Below, one piece after another: positions 59,306-64,000 of a stretch of 64,000 nt of DNA. How positions within the stretch are numbered: position 1 is the first letter of the stretch; each line of letters opens with the position of its first letter. The notes under the pieces were generated by a model. That model did no database searches. It was not told the DNA's origin and worked only from the letters and a program-made list of their open reading frames with translations. Source of the stretch: Roseateles subflavus. Lineage in GTDB: Bacteria; Pseudomonadota; Gammaproteobacteria; Burkholderiales; Burkholderiaceae_C. The position numbers and the translations under genes are program-made. The stretch covers positions 682,001 through 746,000 of the forward strand of contig NZ_JASVDS010000002.1 in NCBI RefSeq assembly GCF_030285365.1. The letters run 5' to 3'.

Positions 59306-61854
59306 GGTGTTTCGGCAGTGTTTGAGGCAGTGCCCGGCGCCTCGTGGCGCGGGATTTCGACGGGGATGGTGAAGGAGAACCTGCACCCCACGATCGCCGA
59401 GCCATTGTATAAGTTCTCAGCGCGGATCCGGCCCTGGTGGGACTCCACGATAGACCGGCATAACCCTAGTCCGATGCCCATGCCATCGGCCTTGGTGGAG
59501 AAGAAGGCCTCGTACATCCGCACGATGACTTCCTCGGGCAAGCCCGGACCCATGTCGGTCACGGAAAACTCGATGTTGGCCCCCAGCTCCGGCGTGTGTT
59601 TGGGCACGACGCGCAGCTCGATGTGGCGGCGCGAGACCGGCAGCCCGGCGTTGTCGATGGCCTCGGCGGCGTTCTTGAGCAGGTTCATCAGCACCTGCTC
59701 GATCAGGATGGGATCGACCATCAGCGTCGGCAGGCGCTGCGCCACATAGGTGTGGATGGCCACGTTGCGGCGGCGCAGCTCGATGCCGGCCAGCTCGACG
59801 GCATCCTCGACGATGTCATGCGCCTGCGAGGGCGCGCGCTGCGGCTCGCTGCGCTTCACGAAGTTGCGGATGCGGTGAATGATCTGCCCGGCCCGCTGCG
59901 CCTGCTTGGCCGTCTTCTCGAGCGCGGCGAGCAGGTCGTCCTTGCCGATCTGGTCGTTGCGCACGCGCGAGACCATGCCGTTGCAGTAGTTCGTGATGGC
60001 GGTCAGCGGCTGGTTCAGCTCGTGCGCCACGCTCGAGGCCATCTCGCCCATCGTCATCAGGCGGCTCGTGACCTGGGCCTTCTCGGCCTGCTGCGCGGCC
60101 TGCTCCTCCGCACGGCGGCGGGCCGTGATGTCGGTCGCGATCAGCATCTGCGCCAGGCGGCCGTCCGTCCACTGCAGGTAGCGCGCACGCACGTCGAACC
60201 ACATCTCCAGGCTGTCGATGTAGACCTCGCGCGGGTCCGCGCCCACTTCCATCAGCGGCTGCGCGGGCAGGCCGGAGTAGTCGTCGACCTCCTCGTCGTG
60301 GTCCGGGTCCTCCTTGCTGCGGCTGAGCTGCCCGCCGGCCAGCATCGCGTGGCCCTTGGGGTCGGCGCCGAACCACAGCCGGTAGCTGCGGTTGGCGAAG
60401 AGCAGCTCGCCCTGCTGCACGGACAGCACCGACACCGCCGCATCGAGGCCTTCCAGCACGGTCGTGAAGCGCTCATGCGAGGCCGAGAGCTGGTCGCGCA
60501 CCCGCTTGGCCTCGGTGATGTTGGTCATCGAGGTCATCCAGCCCGTCTGCTTGCCCTTGGGGTCGATCAGGGGCGAGACGTACATGCGGGCGTCGAAGGT
60601 GGTGCCGTCCTTGCGCATGACCTTCACCTCGGCACCGCCGGCCGGGCTGCGGCCCTGGATCTCCTGCTGCAGCAGGCGGGCGTTCTCCTCGTAGCGGTCG
60701 GGGGGCCAGTAGGGGAAGGGCGGCTTGCGGCCGATCAGCTCGCCTTCCGAGAAGCCCGTCATCGCGCAGAAGGCGGGGTTCACGTAGGAGATGCGCGACT
60801 CCATGTCCATGGCGCGCATGCCGGTGAGCATGGAGTTCTCCATGGCCCGGCGGAAGTTGGTCTCGTTGATGAGCGCGTTCTGCGCCTGCATGCGGCGGCG
60901 CATGTGCTTCCAGGTGCCCAGCAGCATCCAGACGGTCAGCACCGACAGCGCCACCACCATCCAGAAGAGCGTGTTGGAGATCAGGCCCACCGAGGTGCGG
61001 TAGCCCTGGCCGCGCAGCACTAGACCATTGAAGGCCGGCGCCAGCGGCACCTCGTGGAAGATGGACGGCTTCTTGAGCTTCTGCCCCGGCATGGGCGTGA
61101 CGGTGCTGGCCACGACGAGGTCGCGCGAGTCCAGCACGGCGATGGCGTGGCGCACGGCGACGTCGGACGGCACGTAGTAGCGCAGCAGGCCCTCCACCGT
61201 GTACTCGGCGATCAGCACGCCGGAGAAGCCCGTGCGGTCGATCAGCGGCACCTGGATCTGGAAGACCATGGTGTTGTTGGCGTCGCTGAAGGCCTGGGAG
61301 TAGGCCGGCTGGCGGCGCTCCTTGACGAGCTGGAAGACGCTCTCGGCGGCGCTGCCGGGGGTGCCGGCCGGCATGGACGGATCGCCGCCGTCCAGGGCCA
61401 TGAGGCTGTCCGCCTGGTAGCCCGCGGCGCTGACGCTGGCGCGCCGCTCGCGGCGGTTGCTGAGCCAGGTCACGTGGGTGATCTCGGGCCGGTCGCGCGC
61501 CCAGGTGCTGGCCTGGGTGTTGAACTCGTGGGTGTCGGTCGCGCGGGTGGCGATCTCCCGGGCGATGCGCACCAGCTGCTCCTGGTTCTCGATCAGACGC
61601 AGCTGGATCTGTTTCTGGGCGATCTCAGTGTCGCGCTTGACGGCCTCCTGCTCGCGCTCTATTTCCTCGTTACGCAGGTACCAGAAGGCCAGGATGATGG
61701 CCGCCAGGAACAGCAGGACGGAGATCAGGGGGCCGAGTGTGGCGAAGCGGTCCTGGCGGGAAGGGGACTGGCGGCGCCACCATGTGGTGGCCAGCAAACG
61801 CAGGGGCTGAGACCAGCGACGAAGCTGGCTCTTGACATCAAAACGCGAAGACAT
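59302..61854 (-). CDS. PAS-domain membrane sensor histidine kinase
   Basis: 850 residues. Two membrane segments (about 40-60 and 320-345) enclose a ~260-residue periplasmic sensor. Cytoplasmic PAS domains follow (RISYVNPAFCAMTGFSEGELIGR and the next around TVLEGLDAAVSVLSVQQGELLF). HisKA has phospho-acceptor H611 (MASSVAHELNQPLTAITNYC) and the HATPase has NLLKNAAEAIDN, DMGPGLP and GMGIGLGLCRSIVESHQG. The arrangement is FixL/DctB-like and pairs with the downstream FixJ-like regulator. The signal is unknown; no haem motif is evident in the PAS domains. Confidence 0.95.
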   Translation of the reverse strand: MSSRFDVKSQLRRWSQPLRLLATTWWRRQSPSRQDRFATLGPLISVLLFLAAIILAFWYLRNEEIEREQEAVKRDTEIAQKQIQLRLIENQEQLVRIAREIATRATDTHEFNTQASTWARDRPEITHVTWLSNRRERRASVSAAGYQADSLMALDGGDPSMPAGTPGSAAESVFQLVKERRQPAYSQAFSDANNTMVFQIQVPLIDRTGFSGVLIAEYTVEGLLRYYVPSDVAVRHAIAVLDSRDLVVASTVTPMPGQKLKKPSIFHEVPLAPAFNGLVLRGQGYRTSVGLISNTLFWMVVALSVLTVWMLLGTWKHMRRRMQAQNALINETNFRRAMENSMLTGMRAMDMESRISYVNPAFCAMTGFSEGELIGRKPPFPYWPPDRYEENARLLQQEIQGRSPAGGAEVKVMRKDGTTFDARMYVSPLIDPKGKQTGWMTSMTNITEAKRVRDQLSASHERFTTVLEGLDAAVSVLSVQQGELLFANRSYRLWFGADPKGHAMLAGGQLSRSKEDPDHDEEVDDYSGLPAQPLMEVGADPREVYIDSLEMWFDVRARYLQWTDGRLAQMLIATDITARRRAEEQAAQQAEKAQVTSRLMTMGEMASSVAHELNQPLTAITNYCNGMVSRVRNDQIGKDDLLAALEKTAKQAQRAGQIIHRIRNFVKRSEPQRAPSQAHDIVEDAVELAGIELRRRNVAIHTYVAQRLPTLMVDPILIEQVLMNLLKNAAEAIDNAGLPVSRRHIELRVVPKHTPELGANIEFSVTDMGPGLPEEVIVRMYEAFFSTKADGMGIGLGLCRSIVESHQGRIRAENLYNGSAIVGCRFSFTIPVEIPRHEAPGTASNTAETP

Positions 61855-62098
61855 GGCGCGGATTATCGGGCGGCGGCACCGGTGGCCGTCAGCGAGCAAT
61901 CCCTTTGACCGCCCATTCGCGGTGATTGGAATTGCACAATGTGAAACGCTATCGCACGATTTGGAAAAATCGGGGAGGCTGTGCGACACTCCGGCCGGAA
62001 CTTCGGCGGGCCCCGGGATTGCTGCGTCTGTGGCGGCAATTGGCGGCGGTCAAGCCTGGCATCCACATCGCGACACCCGAGATTTGCAAGGAGACAGC

Positions 62099-64000
62099 AT
62101 GTCCGCGCAGCCCCAGTCCCTCCCAGGCGCAGCCGCCCAAGATATCGACGCCCTCGAGACCAAGGAATGGCTCGACGCGCTGTCCGCCGTCATCGGTGAG
62201 GAAGGAGGCGAGCGCGCCCACTTCCTGCTCAACACGCTGATCGACCACGCCCGGCAGTCGGGCATCGACGTGCCCTTCTCGGCCCACACGCCGTACATCA
62301 ACACGATCCCGGCCGACCAGGAAGCCCGCTGCCCCGGCAACATCGAGATCGAGAAGCGCCTGCGCGCCTACATGCGCTGGAACGCCATGGCCATGGTCGT
62401 GCGCGCCAACCGCCTGAACCCGGCGGACGGCGGCGACCTCGGCGGCCACATCGGCTCTTTCGCCTCCCTCGCGTCCATGCTGGGCGCCGGCTTCAACCAC
62501 TTCTGGCACGCCGAGAGCGAGAAGCATGGCGGCGACCTGCTCTACATCCAGGGCCACAGCGCGCCCGGCATCTACGCCCGCGCCTTCCTGGAGGGCCGCC
62601 TGAACGAGGCCCAGCTCGACAGCTTCCGCCAGGAAGTCGATGGCAAGGGCCTGTCCAGCTACCCGCACCCCAAGCTGATGCCGGACTTCTGGCAGTTCCC
62701 GACGGTCTCGATGGGCCTGGGCCCCTTGATGGCCATCTACCAGGCCCGCTTCCTGAAGTACCTGCACGCCCGCGGCATCGCCGACACCGCCAGCCGCAAG
62801 GTCTGGGCCTTCATGGGCGACGGCGAGATGGACGAGCCGGAAAGCCTGGGCGCCATCGGCCTGGCCGCGCGCGAGGGCCTGGACAACCTGGTCTTCGTCA
62901 TCAACTGCAATCTGCAGCGCCTGGACGGCCCGGTGCGTGGCAACGGCAAGATCATCCAGGAACTGGAAGGCGAGTTCCGCGGCAGCGGCTGGAACGTCAT
63001 CAAGCTGATCTGGGGCAAGGGCTGGGACGAGCTCCTGGCGCGCGACAAGAGCGGCAAGCTCAAGCAGCTCATGATGGAGACGCTGGACGGCGACTACCAG
63101 GCCATGAAGGCCAATGACGGCGCCTACGTCCGCAAGCACTTCTTCGGCAAGTACCCCGAGACCGCCAAGCTCGTCGAGCACATGAGCGACGAGGAGATCT
63201 TCGAGCTGCGCCGCGGGGGCCACCAGCCCGAGAAGGTCTACGCCGCCTTCCACGCCGCCCACAACAACGGCACGGGCCAGCCCACGGTGCTGCTGGTCAA
63301 GACCGTCAAGGGCTATGGCATGGGCAAGGCCGGTGAAGGCAAGAACACCGTCCACCAGACCAAGAAGCTGACGGACGACGACATCAAGTACATCCGCGAC
63401 CGCTTCGGCATCCCCGTGCCGGACAGCGAGCTGCCCAAGCTGCCCTACTACAAGCCGGCCGACGACACGCCCGAGATGCGCTACCTGCACGAGCGCCGTC
63501 AGGCCCTGGGTGGCTACCTGCCCAAGCGCCGCGTGAAGGCCGACGAGAGCTTCGTCACGCCGCCGCTGGACACCTTCAAGGCCGTGCTGGAGCCCACCGC
63601 GGAAGGCCGGGAGATCTCCACGACCCAGGCCTACGTCCGCTTCCTCACGCAGCTGCTGCGCGACAAGGAGCTCGGCCCGCGCGTGGTGCCCATCCTGGTG
63701 GACGAGGCCCGCACCTTCGGCATGGAAGGCCTGTTCCGCCAGATCGGCATCTACAACCCCAAGGGCCAGCTCTACACCCCGGTCGACAAGGACCAGGTGA
63801 TGTACTACCGCGAGGACAAGGCCGGCCAGATCCTGCAGGAAGGCATCAACGAGGCCGGCGGCATGGCCAGCTGGATCGCGGCGGCCACGAGCTACTCGAC
63901 GAACAACCGGGTGATGATCCCGTTCTACGTCTACTACTCGATGTTCGGCTTCCAGCGCATCGGCGACCTGGCCTGGGCGGCGGGCGACATGCAGGCCCGC
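62099..64000 (+). CDS. aceE: Pyruvate dehydrogenase E1 component, homodimeric type (3' truncated by window edge)
   Basis: 634 codons are visible out of about 890 expected; the frame is open to the window end. AAGGAG precedes the ATG at 62099. Recognisable AceE features are HIGSFASLASMLGAGFNHFW, the thiamine diphosphate/Mg motif G240-DGEMDEPES, FVINCNLQRLDGPVRGNGKI and the PTVLLVKTVKGYGMG and AGGMASWIAAATSYST stretches. It decarboxylates pyruvate in the pyruvate dehydrogenase complex. The gene is divergent from the histidine kinase; a control link between them is possible. Confidence 0.97.
   Translation, partial: MSAQPQSLPGAAAQDIDALETKEWLDALSAVIGEEGGERAHFLLNTLIDHARQSGIDVPFSAHTPYINTIPADQEARCPGNIEIEKRLRAYMRWNAMAMVVRANRLNPADGGDLGGHIGSFASLASMLGAGFNHFWHAESEKHGGDLLYIQGHSAPGIYARAFLEGRLNEAQLDSFRQEVDGKGLSSYPHPKLMPDFWQFPTVSMGLGPLMAIYQARFLKYLHARGIADTASRKVWAFMGDGEMDEPESLGAIGLAAREGLDNLVFVINCNLQRLDGPVRGNGKIIQELEGEFRGSGWNVIKLIWGKGWDELLARDKSGKLKQLMMETLDGDYQAMKANDGAYVRKHFFGKYPETAKLVEHMSDEEIFELRRGGHQPEKVYAAFHAAHNNGTGQPTVLLVKTVKGYGMGKAGEGKNTVHQTKKLTDDDIKYIRDRFGIPVPDSELPKLPYYKPADDTPEMRYLHERRQALGGYLPKRRVKADESFVTPPLDTFKAVLEPTAEGREISTTQAYVRFLTQLLRDKELGPRVVPILVDEARTFGMEGLFRQIGIYNPKGQLYTPVDKDQVMYYREDKAGQILQEGINEAGGMASWIAAATSYSTNNRVMIPFYVYYSMFGFQRIGDLAWAAGDMQAR

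Noticed and set aside
61949-63490. 513-codon minus-strand open frame opposite aceE
   Set aside because: The plus strand clearly encodes AceE with a ribosome binding site and thiamine motif; the opposite frame is a shadow.

Overview
The window is high-GC, gene-dense bacterial chromosome. It most resembles a betaproteobacterium of the order Burkholderiales (Roseateles/Mitsuaria/Rubrivivax-like). The grounds are a homodimeric-type AceE next to FolD and a FixJ-like two-component pair, a cysI-DUF934-cysH-cysD-cysN-cobA sulfur cluster, a PHA-granule phasin and an FdxA/FNR pair. The assignment is an inference from gene content and order; no database search was possible.

Layout. 1-8.9 kb: truncated AraC regulator, PhnA/YjdM zinc-ribbon protein, a large cell-surface lipoprotein, three near-identical tRNA-Asn genes with a promoter and terminator, a TonB-dependent receptor and a class C beta-lactamase-like serine hydrolase. 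8.9-12.4 kb: an accessory region with a REP-associated tyrosine transposase (RAYT) followed by at least 16 single or paired REP palindromes, tandem duplications, two small genes and gene remnants. 12.4-14.7 kb: a lower-GC OLD-family ATPase/TOPRIM nuclease and a small unknown gene. 14.9-16.4 kb: ferredoxin-NADP reductase and ferredoxin. 16.5-23.5 kb: a complete assimilatory sulfate reduction operon from putative sulfite/sulfate permease to siroheme synthesis. 24.2-29.2 kb: a 49-residue membrane protein, then two tandem dynamin-like GTPases with a third small gene (an Eleos/Leo-like candidate membrane-remodelling or anti-phage module). 29.3-37.5 kb: secreted M9 collagenase, YbiB, DsbA, an AP2-like protein, ornithine cyclodeaminase with a divergent Lrp regulator, and a fumarylacetoacetate hydrolase. 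37.5-45.1 kb: a translationally coupled operon of cNMP-binding patatin, single-module NRPS (C-A-T-TE) and a VTT membrane protein, with a second patatin lipoprotein divergent. 45-64 kb: housekeeping genes including phasin, HDAC-like amidohydrolase, thioesterase, nitroreductase, hydroxyacid dehydrogenase, RlmN-like methylase, RmuC, MFS, M3 oligopeptidase, FolD, the two-component system and the start of aceE.

How the genes work together. The cys operon turns sulfate into sulfide and also makes siroheme for its own reductase. The NRPS operon pairs a lipid hydrolase with a condensation-first module, which suggests an acylated amino acid product. The RAYT and its REP array form a self-contained, still recognisable REP-generating locus. 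A 15-base motif related to the REP core recurs inside the cys and NRPS operons, so the REP family appears to have seeded coding regions too.

The most promising places for something undescribed are the dynamin pair with its DUF6891-like partner, the NRPS/patatin operon, and the REP array with its neighbouring OLD nuclease.
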